Assembly: GCA_015709695.1 (NCBI GenBank)
Contig: CP054183.1
Span: 310,001 to 374,000, forward strand
From: Gammaproteobacteria bacterium
Lineage (GTDB): Bacteria > Pseudomonadota > Gammaproteobacteria > Steroidobacterales > GCA-2729495
Length of the DNA: 64,000 bases
Direction of reading: 5' to 3'
A program made the translations under genes and the position numbers. The number at the start of each line of letters is the position of its first letter. Position 1 is the first letter of the stretch. Of the stretch, positions 1-6,958 are shown in pieces. The notes below the pieces were generated by a model. That model had not been told where the DNA came from. It made no database searches and worked only from the letters and a program-made list of their open reading frames with translations.

Positions 1-1
1 C

Positions 2-388
2 TTCAGCCCGCGGACGCTGATCGCGCGGGTGCGGGCGCTGTTGCGCCGCGCGGGCATCGAGGCAGGCGGGCGCACCGAGGCCGGCGAGCTGGCGCTCGAT
101 GCCGAGGCACTGAGCCTGCGCATCGGCGCGCAGCGGAACCTGAGGCTGACGCGGCTGGAGTTCCGCCTGTTGCAGCTGCTGCTGGCCCATGCCGGCCAGC
201 CGGTGCCCACCGACCGCCTGCTGGCCCATGTCTGGGGGCACAAGGGCGGCGGCGACAGGCAGGTGCTGAAGCAGCTCGTGCACCGCCTGCGGCTCAAGCT
301 CGGCGAGGTCGGCGATGCGGATGACCGCATCGAGACGGTGCCCGCGGTCGGCTATCGCCTGAACACCGGCCTGCTCCAGTCCGGATGA
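2..388 (+). CDS. OmpR/PhoB-family response regulator, C-terminal part
   Basis: The frame is open from the window edge; its first residues FSPRTLIARVRALLRR are the classic end of a receiver domain and linker of an OmpR-type regulator. The rest is a winged-helix DNA-binding domain: the segment RLEFRLLQLLL and the PTDRLLAHVWG recognition-helix region are typical, ending in a wing TVPAVGYRL. The phospho-acceptor half lies upstream of the window, so partner kinase and target genes are unknown. The next gene, an MFS exporter on the same strand 54 bp downstream, could be a target. Only the family call is secure. Confidence 0.9.
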   Translation, partial: FSPRTLIARVRALLRRAGIEAGGRTEAGELALDAEALSLRIGAQRNLRLTRLEFRLLQLLLAHAGQPVPTDRLLAHVWGHKGGGDRQVLKQLVHRLRLKLGEVGDADDRIETVPAVGYRLNTGLLQSG

Positions 389-442
389 GATGGCATCTGC
401 CATGAACCGGCGTTCCGCCGCCGTCCGCGGCAGCATGCGGCG

Positions 443-1660
443 ATGAGTGGCGTGCTGCCCTCGCGCGGCCTGCTGCGCCACCGTGACCTTGCCCTGTTCC
501 TCGGCGGGCGCTTCGTCTCGGCCATGGCGGTGCAGATGCAGAACGTCGCCGTCGGCTGGCTGGTGTACGACCTCACCCGCGATCCGCTGGCGCTGGGCCT
601 GGTGGGCCTGGCGAGCTTCCTGCCGGCCATCGCCCTTGCCCTGGTGACGGGCCATGTCGCCGACCGCGCCGACCGGCGCGGCATCATCGTCGCCTGCTAC
701 GTGCTGACGACGCTGACGGCCCTGGGACTGCTGGCCTGCGCCTGGATGCGTGCGCCGGTGTGGGTGATCTACGCGCTGGTGCTGGCCTTCGGCCTGGGCC
801 GGGCCTTCGCCAATCCGGCGGGGCAGGCGCTGTTGCCGGGACTGGTGCCGGCGGAGGAGCTCGGTGGCGCCATCGCCTGGGGCTCCTCGGTGTGGCAGAC
901 GGCGACGATCATCGGCCCCGCCGTCGGCGGCGCGCTGTATGTGCTCGGCGATACGGTGGTGTTCGCCGCTGCCGCCGCCTGTTTCGCGCTGAGCACGCTG
1001 CTCTTCGCCCTGGTACGCCACCGCAGCCGCACCACCTCCGGCGGCAAGGCGGACTGGGCGACGCTGCTGGCGGGCATCGCCTTCATCCGCTCGCGGCCGG
1101 CGATCTTCGGCGCCATCTCGCTGGACCTGTTCGCGGTGCTGCTGGGCGGGGCCACCGCGCTGCTGCCGATCTACGCGCGCGACATCCTGCAGGTCGGCCC
1201 CACCGGGCTCGGCCTGCTGCGCAGCGCGCCGGCGGCGGGTGCCCTCGGCATGGCCCTTTACCTCGTCTGGCGGCCGCTCCGCCAGCGCGCCGGTGCGCGC
1301 ATGTTCCAGGCCGTCGCGCTGTTCGGCCTGGCGACGATCGCCTTCGGCCTGTCGCGGGATTTCCTGCTGTCGCTCGGTTGCCTGGTGGTGCTGGGCGCGG
1401 CCGACATGGTGAGCGTCGTGATCCGCCAGACACTGGTCCAGGCGGAGACGCCCGACGGCATGCGCGGTCGGGTCTCCGCCGTCAACGCGGTGTTCATCGG
1501 CGCCTCCAACGAGCTCGGCGAGTTCGAGTCCGGAGCGGTGGCGGCGCTCATCGGCACGGTGCCCGCGGTGGTCGTCGGTGGCGCCGGCACCTTGCTGGTG
1601 GCCGCGCTCTGGGCACGCTGGTTCCCGGAACTGCGTCATCGCGACCGGCTGGTCTCGTGA
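443..1660 (+). CDS. MFS transporter (EntS/MFS_3-like), 405 aa
   Basis: Inner-membrane protein with about 12 hydrophobic segments and the MFS loop motif between TM2 and TM3 (GHVADRADRRG, about residues 72-82). The first helix follows a short cytoplasmic start, RDLALFLGGRFVS, as in the EntS/multidrug subgroup of proton-driven exporters. Length is normal for the family. The start ATG at 443 is the first in frame and leaves a 54-bp gap after the response regulator, so the two may be cotranscribed. Substrate cannot be read from sequence; export of a siderophore or small toxic compound is the usual role in this subgroup, and that is inference only. Confidence 0.85.
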   Translation: MSGVLPSRGLLRHRDLALFLGGRFVSAMAVQMQNVAVGWLVYDLTRDPLALGLVGLASFLPAIALALVTGHVADRADRRGIIVACYVLTTLTALGLLACAWMRAPVWVIYALVLAFGLGRAFANPAGQALLPGLVPAEELGGAIAWGSSVWQTATIIGPAVGGALYVLGDTVVFAAAAACFALSTLLFALVRHRSRTTSGGKADWATLLAGIAFIRSRPAIFGAISLDLFAVLLGGATALLPIYARDILQVGPTGLGLLRSAPAAGALGMALYLVWRPLRQRAGARMFQAVALFGLATIAFGLSRDFLLSLGCLVVLGAADMVSVVIRQTLVQAETPDGMRGRVSAVNAVFIGASNELGEFESGAVAALIGTVPAVVVGGAGTLLVAALWARWFPELRHRDRLVS

Positions 1661-1706
1661 AGCCCGGCCCGTCGCCGCCCGGCCGCGGCGCGAGCGGGCC
1701 GTTGTC

Positions 1707-2174
1707 TCAGCGCGCCGCCGCGTGCGGGCTGACGTAGTCCCCGACCGGGGTACGGAAGGCGACGTTCATGCGGTTCCAGCCGTTGATGGCGATGACCGCG
1801 AGGGTGAGGTCGACCAGCGCCTTCTCGTCGAAGTGGCGGCGTGCCTCGGCGTAGACCGCATCGCTCACTTCCTGCGAAGCGATCAGCGTGACCGCTTCCG
1901 TCCAGGCCAGCGCCGCGCGTTCGCGGTCGCTGTAGCAGCTGGCATCCCGCCACACCGGCAGCAGGTACAGTCGCTGCTCGGCTTCACCGTGCGCACGCGC
2001 GTCCTTGGTGTGCATGTCGAGGCACCAGGCGCAGCCGTTGAGCTGCGATGCGCGTGACTTGACCAGTTCCAGCAGCGATTCCTCCAGACCGCTCCTGTGG
2101 ACCTGGTGCTCCGTATGAAGCATCGCGTTGAAGGCCTCGGGCGAGGCGGACTTGTAGTCGATGCGCTGTGACAT
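1707..2174 (-). CDS. AhpD/carboxymuconolactone-decarboxylase-like protein, 155 aa
   Basis: An alkylhydroperoxidase-D fold protein: CAWCLDMH (about residues 48-55) carries the CxxC pair and following His that act as the redox site in AhpD-type peroxidases, and the flanking LLELVKSRASQLNG and ERAALAWTEAV segments are typical of the family. It is the last gene of a minus-strand run that begins at 4982, 27 bp downstream of the small ORF ending at 2202, so it may belong to the putative NsrR-controlled operon. Peroxide or NO-related detoxification is a reasonable inference. Two more CxxC AhpD-like genes occur in this window (5088 and 25900). Confidence 0.85.
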   Translation of the reverse strand: MSQRIDYKSASPEAFNAMLHTEHQVHRSGLEESLLELVKSRASQLNGCAWCLDMHTKDARAHGEAEQRLYLLPVWRDASCYSDRERAALAWTEAVTLIASQEVSDAVYAEARRHFDEKALVDLTLAVIAINGWNRMNVAFRTPVGDYVSPHAAAR

Positions 2175-2201
2175 GGCAGGCCTCCTGCTGGCGCGACGGG
2201 G

Positions 2202-2438
2202 TCAGGGTTGCCGATGGTACTCCGCCTGCCTGCTGAGCCGGTGCAGCAGCACGTTGAAGCGATTCCAGGCGGCCGCATCACGCGTGCGGTGCAGCGCGCA
2301 GGCGCGGCCGGCGAGACGGCAGGCCTGCTCGACCTCGCCTGCCGCTGCCAGCGCCTCGAGGCTCGCCAGCAGCAGGTCGTCGATCCCCGCGGTGCCGGCT
2401 GCCGCCGCCTGCGGCGGCCTGTTGCCGTGCTCATTCAT
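2202..2438 (-). CDS. small hypothetical protein, 78 aa
   Basis: I do not recognise the family. The protein is soluble, with an Ala/Leu-rich central helix (GIDDLLLASLEALAAAGEVE) followed by a segment rich in Arg, His and Trp (RTRDAAAWNRFNVLLHRL). It overlaps the end of the DUF59 gene by 8 bp and is followed 27 bp later by the AhpD-like gene, so the spacing supports translation as part of the operon. An NO-operon accessory role would be guesswork. Confidence 0.55.
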   Translation of the reverse strand: MNEHGNRPPQAAAAGTAGIDDLLLASLEALAAAGEVEQACRLAGRACALHRTRDAAAWNRFNVLLHRLSRQAEYHRQP

Positions 2439-2757
2439 CGCGGATGCGGAAATGCGCCTTGGCCTCGGGCGACATCATCTTCGGTGTCCACGGCGGGTCG
2501 TAGGTCAGGACGATCTCCACCGAGTCGATGCCGTCGACCGAGAAGGCGGCATCGCGCGCGCCCATCCGCAGGTAGTCGGTCGCCGGGCAGCCACGGGTCG
2601 TGGTCGTCATGGTGATGAGCGCGTCGCCGGCGCCCTGCACGGCAACGTCATACACCAGGCCGAGATCGACGATGTTGTAGCCCAGCTCCGGGTCGATCAC
2701 CAGCTTCAGGGCTTCGCGGATCGGCCCGGCCGAAGCCTCGCCGGCCGGCGTGCTCAT
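2431..2757 (-). CDS. DUF59/MIP18-family metal-sulfur cluster assembly protein, 108 aa
   Basis: The segment REALKLVIDPELGYNIVDLG followed by LVYDVAV is the hallmark of the DUF59 (PaaD/SufT/MIP18) family, which helps deliver or repair Fe-S clusters; TTTRGCPATDYL contains the conserved Cys. The reading frame is open further upstream, but the ATG at 2757 overlaps the stop of the preceding DUF2249 gene as ATGA, and the family homology starts there, so I take that start. In nitric-oxide-stress regulons PaaD-like proteins accompany DUF2249 and NnrS-type proteins, which fits the operator at 5028-5050. The likely job is repair of NO-damaged Fe-S proteins (inference). Confidence 0.85.
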   Translation of the reverse strand: MSTPAGEASAGPIREALKLVIDPELGYNIVDLGLVYDVAVQGAGDALITMTTTTRGCPATDYLRMGARDAAFSVDGIDSVEIVLTYDPPWTPKMMSPEAKAHFRIRDE

Positions 2758-3287
2758 GCCGCCGCATCCGGGGTGCCGCCGATGCGGATCAGCACCCTGT
2801 AGGTCTTGCCGTCGGGCTCGAAGGCGCCACGCCAGGCATGGCCGCGCTTGGCGAGCTCCTGGAACAGGAACACCGGCTCGCGGCACAGCAGGGCCGCCAG
2901 CACCTCACCGCTGGCCATGGCCTCCGTGGCGGCGAGGATGCGCACCATCGGCTCCGGCGGATCCAGCAGGCGGTTGTCCATCTCCTGCGTCGGTTCGGGC
3001 CAGTCCCCGGCCGTCGCAGGGCCGGTGGCAGCGGCCTGCGTCGCGCCGGTGGCGGCCGTGGTGCCCGGCGTGAAGTCGACCTGCCAGTCGCCGCCGCCGA
3101 TCTCCCTGGCCTGATGGGTGAACCCCCGTGAGCCGAGAACCTGCAGGAGCGGCGTCGGCTTGAAGCTGGCGAACAGGCGCAGCCCCTGGCCCCGCGGCAG
3201 GCTCTTCACGGTTTCCATGATCTTTGCGAACGGCTCACCGCCGGCGCGCAGGATGGGACGGACATCGAGTTCGACGAAACCGGTCAT
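2754..3287 (-). CDS. tandem DUF2249 protein, 177 aa
   Basis: Two DUF2249 domains in one chain: residues about 5-70 (LDVRPILRAGGEPFAKIMET ... SFKPTPLLQVLGSRGF) and about 105-172, joined by an Ala/Thr/Gly-rich linker. The first copy has the standard pattern of a sheet followed by LRLFASFKP; the second, LLCREPVFLFQELAKRG, is more diverged. DUF2249 is a small SirA/TusA-like fold often found beside hemerythrins and in NO-responsive operons; its biochemical role is not settled. A good Shine-Dalgarno, AGGAG, precedes the ATG. It overlaps the DUF59 gene by 4 bp (ATGA). Confidence 0.85.
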   Translation of the reverse strand: MTGFVELDVRPILRAGGEPFAKIMETVKSLPRGQGLRLFASFKPTPLLQVLGSRGFTHQAREIGGGDWQVDFTPGTTAATGATQAAATGPATAGDWPEPTQEMDNRLLDPPEPMVRILAATEAMASGEVLAALLCREPVFLFQELAKRGHAWRGAFEPDGKTYRVLIRIGGTPDAAA

Positions 3288-3305
3288 GGCGGTCTCCTTT
3301 CCATA

Positions 3306-4667
3306 TCAGCTGGCGACGAACGTGAACAGCAGGCGCGGCGGATGCGCGCCGGCCGGCAGGCGCATCTCCGTCCGGACGTTGGCCAGGCGCCGGGTGCGGA
3401 TGAGTTCCACGGCAATGCCGGCCGCGGCGAGCAGCATGCCGGCGGCGGCTGCGCGGAACAGCAGTGGTGCCTGCAGTACCAGGCATAGCGTGGCGATATC
3501 CACCGCGGCGAAATGCAGCCAGAACCACCTGACCGCGCGTGGTTCGACGACGAGGTCCTGCACGCGCGGCGTGGGGGCCTTGCCGAGGACCGGACCATAG
3601 CATTCGAGCCAGGTCACGAAGGCGACGATCTTGTAGAGCTTGGCGAGGCCGAGCCCGGACAGCCAGCCGAAGGCGATGAGGAACAGCAGCAGGCCGCTGT
3701 AGCTGCCGAGGGTTCCCGTCGCCGCGCAGACGACCGTCAGCAGCGTGGCGACGGCCAGGTGCCCGAGCGCGACCGCGGCCATGCGGCTGTTGAGCTCGAT
3801 GGCGGGACGGACACGCTGGCGGTACAGCCGCAGGACGTCGCGTCCGTAGAGCAAGAGGCAGGCCAGTCCTGCCAGTCCGGATGCCACCAGCACCACCCCG
3901 GGATTGCCGCCGGCGGCCAGCACCACCGTGCCCGCGCCGACGAGCACCGCGAGGGCGAGGGTCCCGAGGCGGAAGGTCCAGCGCGTGGTCGCGCCATCGA
4001 GTTCCGGCGAAAGCATGAACATGGCGAGCAGGCGATGGCTGACGCCGATGGCCGTAAACGTCAGCCAGCCGCCGAGTCCGGCGCTGATGTGCAACGGCAG
4101 GCCTTGCGACTGCAGACCGAGCAGCCACGGCGAGTGGAGGTAGCCGCCGAACCCGAGGGTGAAGACGATGCCGTAGGCGGCCGTGGCGGCGACACTCGCC
4201 AGGCCGACGACGACGAACTGCGCGGGAAGGTTCAGGGGCCATGCCGCTGCCAGCGTGCGGCCAAGCGTCCACAGCACGAGGACGAGTCCACTGCCGAGGA
4301 GCAGGCTGGCGGCGAGGAAGGCCGGCGGCAGCACCGGCAGGATGCCCGCGAGCTGCAGGAAACCGGCGATGAGCGCCAGCAGGCCGCCGACGATGAGCAG
4401 CAGGGCGGGCAGCGGCAGCACGTTGCTGTAGATCGGCCCGGCGACCAGCACCGGCACGAACTGGAACAGCGCACCGCACATCAGCAGGCTCAGCCAGCCG
4501 ATGGTGACGCAGTGGACGACGATCAGGGTCCCGGCCGAGCGCAGTCCGCTGGCCGGATAGCCGACGCCGAGCGCCAGCAGGGTCTCCGCCAGCAGCAGGA
4601 ATGCCATGGCCGCGGCGAAGTAGGCGAGCGTCCAGCGTGAAAGGGTGGCACCCGGAATGGCGAGCAT
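3306..4667 (-). CDS. polytopic membrane protein, NnrS/heme-copper-oxidase-subunit-I-like, 453 aa
   Basis: About 12 hydrophobic helices with several His residues at the edges of helices: VVHCVTIGWLSLLMCGALFQ near residue 50, LPLHISAGLGGW, GVSHRLLAM, ALGHLAVATLL and WFWLHFAAVDI. The helix pattern H-x3-IGW followed by a G-x-L-F-Q-x-x-P is what is seen in NnrS and in subunit-I-like proteins of denitrification loci, but I cannot assign all the heme or copper ligands, so enzymatic activity is uncertain. It sits in an operon with DUF2249 and DUF59 genes behind an NsrR-like operator. The best inference is a membrane protein of the nitric-oxide stress response. Confidence 0.65.
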   Translation of the reverse strand: MLAIPGATLSRWTLAYFAAAMAFLLLAETLLALGVGYPASGLRSAGTLIVVHCVTIGWLSLLMCGALFQFVPVLVAGPIYSNVLPLPALLLIVGGLLALIAGFLQLAGILPVLPPAFLAASLLLGSGLVLVLWTLGRTLAAAWPLNLPAQFVVVGLASVAATAAYGIVFTLGFGGYLHSPWLLGLQSQGLPLHISAGLGGWLTFTAIGVSHRLLAMFMLSPELDGATTRWTFRLGTLALAVLVGAGTVVLAAGGNPGVVLVASGLAGLACLLLYGRDVLRLYRQRVRPAIELNSRMAAVALGHLAVATLLTVVCAATGTLGSYSGLLLFLIAFGWLSGLGLAKLYKIVAFVTWLECYGPVLGKAPTPRVQDLVVEPRAVRWFWLHFAAVDIATLCLVLQAPLLFRAAAAGMLLAAAGIAVELIRTRRLANVRTEMRLPAGAHPPRLLFTFVAS

Positions 4668-4680
4668 GCCCGGCTCCGCT

Positions 4681-4720
4681 GGCCACCGGCGGTGCGCGGT
4701 CGGGAGCCCCGCCGGTGGCC
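4681..4720. other. intergenic 12-bp perfect hairpin
   Basis: GGCCACCGGCGG (4681-4692) and its exact reverse complement CCGCCGGTGGCC (4709-4720) bracket a 16-nt loop in the 63-bp gap between the first DUF2249 gene and the membrane-protein gene. There is no T-run, so a classical terminator is unlikely. Attenuation, partial termination or mRNA protection setting the ratio of the first gene to the rest of the operon are possible. Confidence 0.5.
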
Positions 4721-4730
4721 GCTGGGCTGC

Positions 4731-4982
4731 CTACTGCGGCAGCCGGCCGATCTTCACCCGCCAGGCGACGGGCCCCGACTCCAGGTAGGTCCAGGAGAAC
4801 TGCTTCGGGTGCTCCGCCTCGAGCTGGTAGTACAGCGGCTTGGGGTCGTGATCGTTGACGAAGACGAACGCATCGCCAGGCTGCAGGTTGCCGACGAGCT
4901 CGAAGATCCGGGCATGACGCTGCATGGGGATGAGGCTGCGGATGTCGACTTCCTGGATTGCTGCGGATTGGATATTGGGCAT
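4731..4982 (-). CDS. DUF2249 protein, first gene of the putative NO-stress operon, 83 aa
   Basis: A single DUF2249 domain: IQEVDIRSLIPMQRHARIFE, LQPGDAFVFVNDHDPKPLYY and SWTYLESGPVAWRVKIG match the family from end to end. The frame remains open upstream for 32 codons, but that extension runs across the operator-like site and has no homology; the ATG at 4982, with GAGGAA about 8 nt upstream, gives a protein of normal length. It is the promoter-proximal gene after the inverted repeat at 5028-5050. Confidence 0.9.
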   Translation of the reverse strand: MPNIQSAAIQEVDIRSLIPMQRHARIFELVGNLQPGDAFVFVNDHDPKPLYYQLEAEHPKQFSWTYLESGPVAWRVKIGRLPQ

Positions 4983-5027
4983 GGCTGGATTCCTCGCTGT
5001 TCCTGCAGTCGTGAGCTTCCTCCCTTG

Positions 5028-5050
5028 AAGATCGATTGTCAATACATCTT
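5028..5050 (-). promoter_or_regulatory. NsrR-like operator
   Basis: Half sites AAGATCGATTG (5028-5038) and CAATACATCTT (5040-5050) around a central T form an 11-1-11 inverted repeat, 9 of 11 positions symmetrical. Read on the minus strand it matches the known NsrR consensus (AAGATGYATTT, one base, then its complement) at about 18 of 22 positions. It lies 45 bp upstream of the ATG at 4982 and contains TTGACA (minus strand), which could be a -35 element; no clear -10 was found at the right spacing. NsrR is the [Fe-S] repressor that releases DNA on exposure to NO. The downstream genes (DUF2249, NnrS-like, DUF59) are typical of such regulons. Confidence 0.7.
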
Positions 5051-5087
5051 TAACGCAGGATGACGGCCCTGCTGCCACGCTCCGTGC

Positions 5088-5435
5088 TCAGCCGCTGGCC
5101 GGCCCCGCGGCCTTCTGTGCCTGCTCCAGCGCCAGCACGGAATGCGCGTAGGCGCCGCCAGCGCGCATCTCGGCGGCAACCCAGATGGCCTCCATCAGTT
5201 CTTCCTGCGAGGCACCATGGCGCAGCGCAGCCCTGGTGTGCCCCTTGATGCAGTACGGGCACTGCGTGACGTGGGCGACCGCCACCGCGATGAGCTGCTT
5301 GGTCTTGACCGGCAGCGCGCCGGCGGCGAACACCTGCTGGCTGAAGGCGAGGAAGGCAGCCTCGGTATCGGGCGCCAGCGCGCGGCGCTTGCTGGCGAGG
5401 TCGGCAGTGGCGGTGGGATACATTCCGTCGGGCAT
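5088..5435 (-). CDS. AhpD-like carboxymuconolactone decarboxylase family protein, 115 aa
   Basis: A compact single-domain CMD protein. The motif CPYCIKGHT near residue 59 has the CxxC pair and the downstream His of the AhpD redox site; KTKQLIAVAVAHVTQ before it and GASQEELMEAIWVAAEMRAG after it are family-typical. It is 33 bp downstream of the FAD reductase gene on the same strand, so the two are probably one operon, and an NAD(P)H-FAD reductase feeding a thiol peroxidase is an attractive inference. The ATG at 5435 gives the usual length. Confidence 0.85.
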   Translation of the reverse strand: MPDGMYPTATADLASKRRALAPDTEAAFLAFSQQVFAAGALPVKTKQLIAVAVAHVTQCPYCIKGHTRAALRHGASQEELMEAIWVAAEMRAGGAYAHSVLALEQAQKAAGPASG

Positions 5436-5468
5436 CGGTCGCTCTCCTCTGGTGATGGGCGTTGCGAT

Positions 5469-6656
5469 TCAGCTGGTTGCTGGCAGCCGTCCACGGACAT
5501 TCTGCGCATCGAACGGCCCGGTCTCGGCGATCAGTGCCCGGGCGGCATCGACCTGGCCCCAGGTGTTCCAGAGCAGCACGCCGCGTATCCGGCCCGCCTC
5601 GAGGTAGTAGAGCACGCCCTCGCGGTAGGGCGTCACCCACTGCTCGACCACCTCCAGCCGGGAATCGACGACCCCGACAGCCTCGTAGCCCAGGTCGAAG
5701 AGGTCGGCGTAGAAGAACGGCAGTTGCCGGTACGGCGCATCCTGCCCGGCCATGCACAGGCCCGCGTGCTGTCCCATCTTCAGCGCGGCATCCTCGTGCT
5801 CCACGCGCAGCCGGCGGCCGAGCGCCGGCGCCGGAAAGGTGGCGACATCCCCGGCGGCATGGATGTCGGGATCGCTGGTCCGCAGATGGTCGTCGACGAG
5901 GATGCCGCCGAGGTCGATCTGCAGCCCGGCTTCCTGTGCCAGCTCCACGTTGGGTGTGATGCCGAGCCCGGCGACCACTGCATCGGCGTGCAGCCGGCTG
6001 CCATCGGACAGCAGCAGCCCGGTACCGCCTGCATCTCGACTGGCGCCGGTCACGGTGATGCCGCTGCGCACGTCCACGTCCCGTTCGCGATAGGCAGCGG
6101 TGACGGCATCGGCCAGCGCCGCGGGAAAAACCCGCGAGCAGATCGCCGGCCCCGGGAACAGCAGCGTGGTGCGGCAACCGTTGAGCGCCATCGCCGCAGC
6201 CACCTCGCTGCCGATGAAACCGCCGCCGATCACGGCGATTCGCGCACCCGGCCTGGCCAGCTGCCGCAGGCGCCGGTAGTCGTCGTACCGGCGGTAGTAG
6301 ATGAAATCGTCGCCAAAGGGCAGCCGGCGCGGCGTGCCGCCGGTGGCGAGCAGCAGGCGCCGGTATTCCCAGGCATCCCCGGCGTCATCGTGCACGACAT
6401 GCGCGGCAGCATCGAGCTTCAGGGCACGTCGCCCGAGCTGCAACCGCGCTGCCGCCCTGCCGATGGGGCGCCAGATGTCCTCTTCCCTGCCGTCCTTCCA
6501 CAGTGCCTTGCTGAGCGGCGGGCGGTCGTAGGGCGGGTGGCTCTCGTCGCCCAGCATGACGATGCTGGCACGCGCATCGACGCTGCGTATCGCCTGGGCG
6601 GCGGTCTCGCCGGCCACGCCCGCACCGACGATCAGGTAGTCCACCTTGTGCTTCAT
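5469..6656 (-). CDS. FAD-dependent pyridine nucleotide-disulfide-type oxidoreductase (ferredoxin/rubredoxin reductase-like), 395 aa
   Basis: Two Rossmann signatures are visible: YLIVGAGVAGETAA at the N-terminus for FAD and IAVIGGGFIGSEVAAAMAL around residue 140 for NAD(P)H. DRPPLSKALW is the FAD-contact motif of the ferredoxin-reductase/AIF subgroup, and DIHAAGDVATFP is the late FAD-binding GD motif. No redox-active CxxC is seen, so it belongs to the non-disulfide branch that reduces ferredoxin, rubredoxin or flavorubredoxin. The true electron acceptor is unknown; location between AhpD-like and oxidase genes suggests oxidative or nitrosative stress metabolism. Confidence 0.85.
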   Translation of the reverse strand: MKHKVDYLIVGAGVAGETAAQAIRSVDARASIVMLGDESHPPYDRPPLSKALWKDGREEDIWRPIGRAAARLQLGRRALKLDAAAHVVHDDAGDAWEYRRLLLATGGTPRRLPFGDDFIYYRRYDDYRRLRQLARPGARIAVIGGGFIGSEVAAAMALNGCRTTLLFPGPAICSRVFPAALADAVTAAYRERDVDVRSGITVTGASRDAGGTGLLLSDGSRLHADAVVAGLGITPNVELAQEAGLQIDLGGILVDDHLRTSDPDIHAAGDVATFPAPALGRRLRVEHEDAALKMGQHAGLCMAGQDAPYRQLPFFYADLFDLGYEAVGVVDSRLEVVEQWVTPYREGVLYYLEAGRIRGVLLWNTWGQVDAARALIAETGPFDAQNVRGRLPATS

Positions 6657-6736
6657 GATGACCCCATGCGCTTCACTACCGGGAATCCTACGCCCGGGCG
6701 AAGCGGCGAGTCATGCTGCAACAGGTCGCGTGACGC

Positions 6737-6958
6737 TCAGCGGCTGTCAGGCTGTACCGGTACGCCGAACACCCGGCCGTCCGTCGGCAGCGGCTGGTCG
6801 TCGTAGCGTGCGCTGACGACGATCAGCCAGATGCACCCGGCGATCGACGCCGCAAACAGGCCGATGCCGAGCCAGACGACAGGCTGGCCGTACCAGCTGC
6901 TGCGCCATCGTGACTCAGCGCGCAGCGGAGTCTCCGGGGTTCGCGAGGTGGTAGACAT
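6737..6958 (-). CDS. small single-TM protein, FixH-like, 73 aa
   Basis: The chain SWYGQPVVWLGIGLFAASIA followed by a charged exit and RYDDQPLP resembles the N-terminal anchor of FixH/CcoH-type proteins, which help assemble cbb3 oxidase, but the periplasmic domain is absent, so this is either a shortened relative or a separate oxidase-associated peptide. The ATG at 6958 lies inside ccoP and the genes overlap by 44 bp. Gene order directly after ccoP supports a link to the oxidase. I rate the existence of the gene as likely and the exact start as uncertain. Confidence 0.6.
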   Translation of the reverse strand: MSTTSRTPETPLRAESRWRSSWYGQPVVWLGIGLFAASIAGCIWLIVVSARYDDQPLPTDGRVFGVPVQPDSR

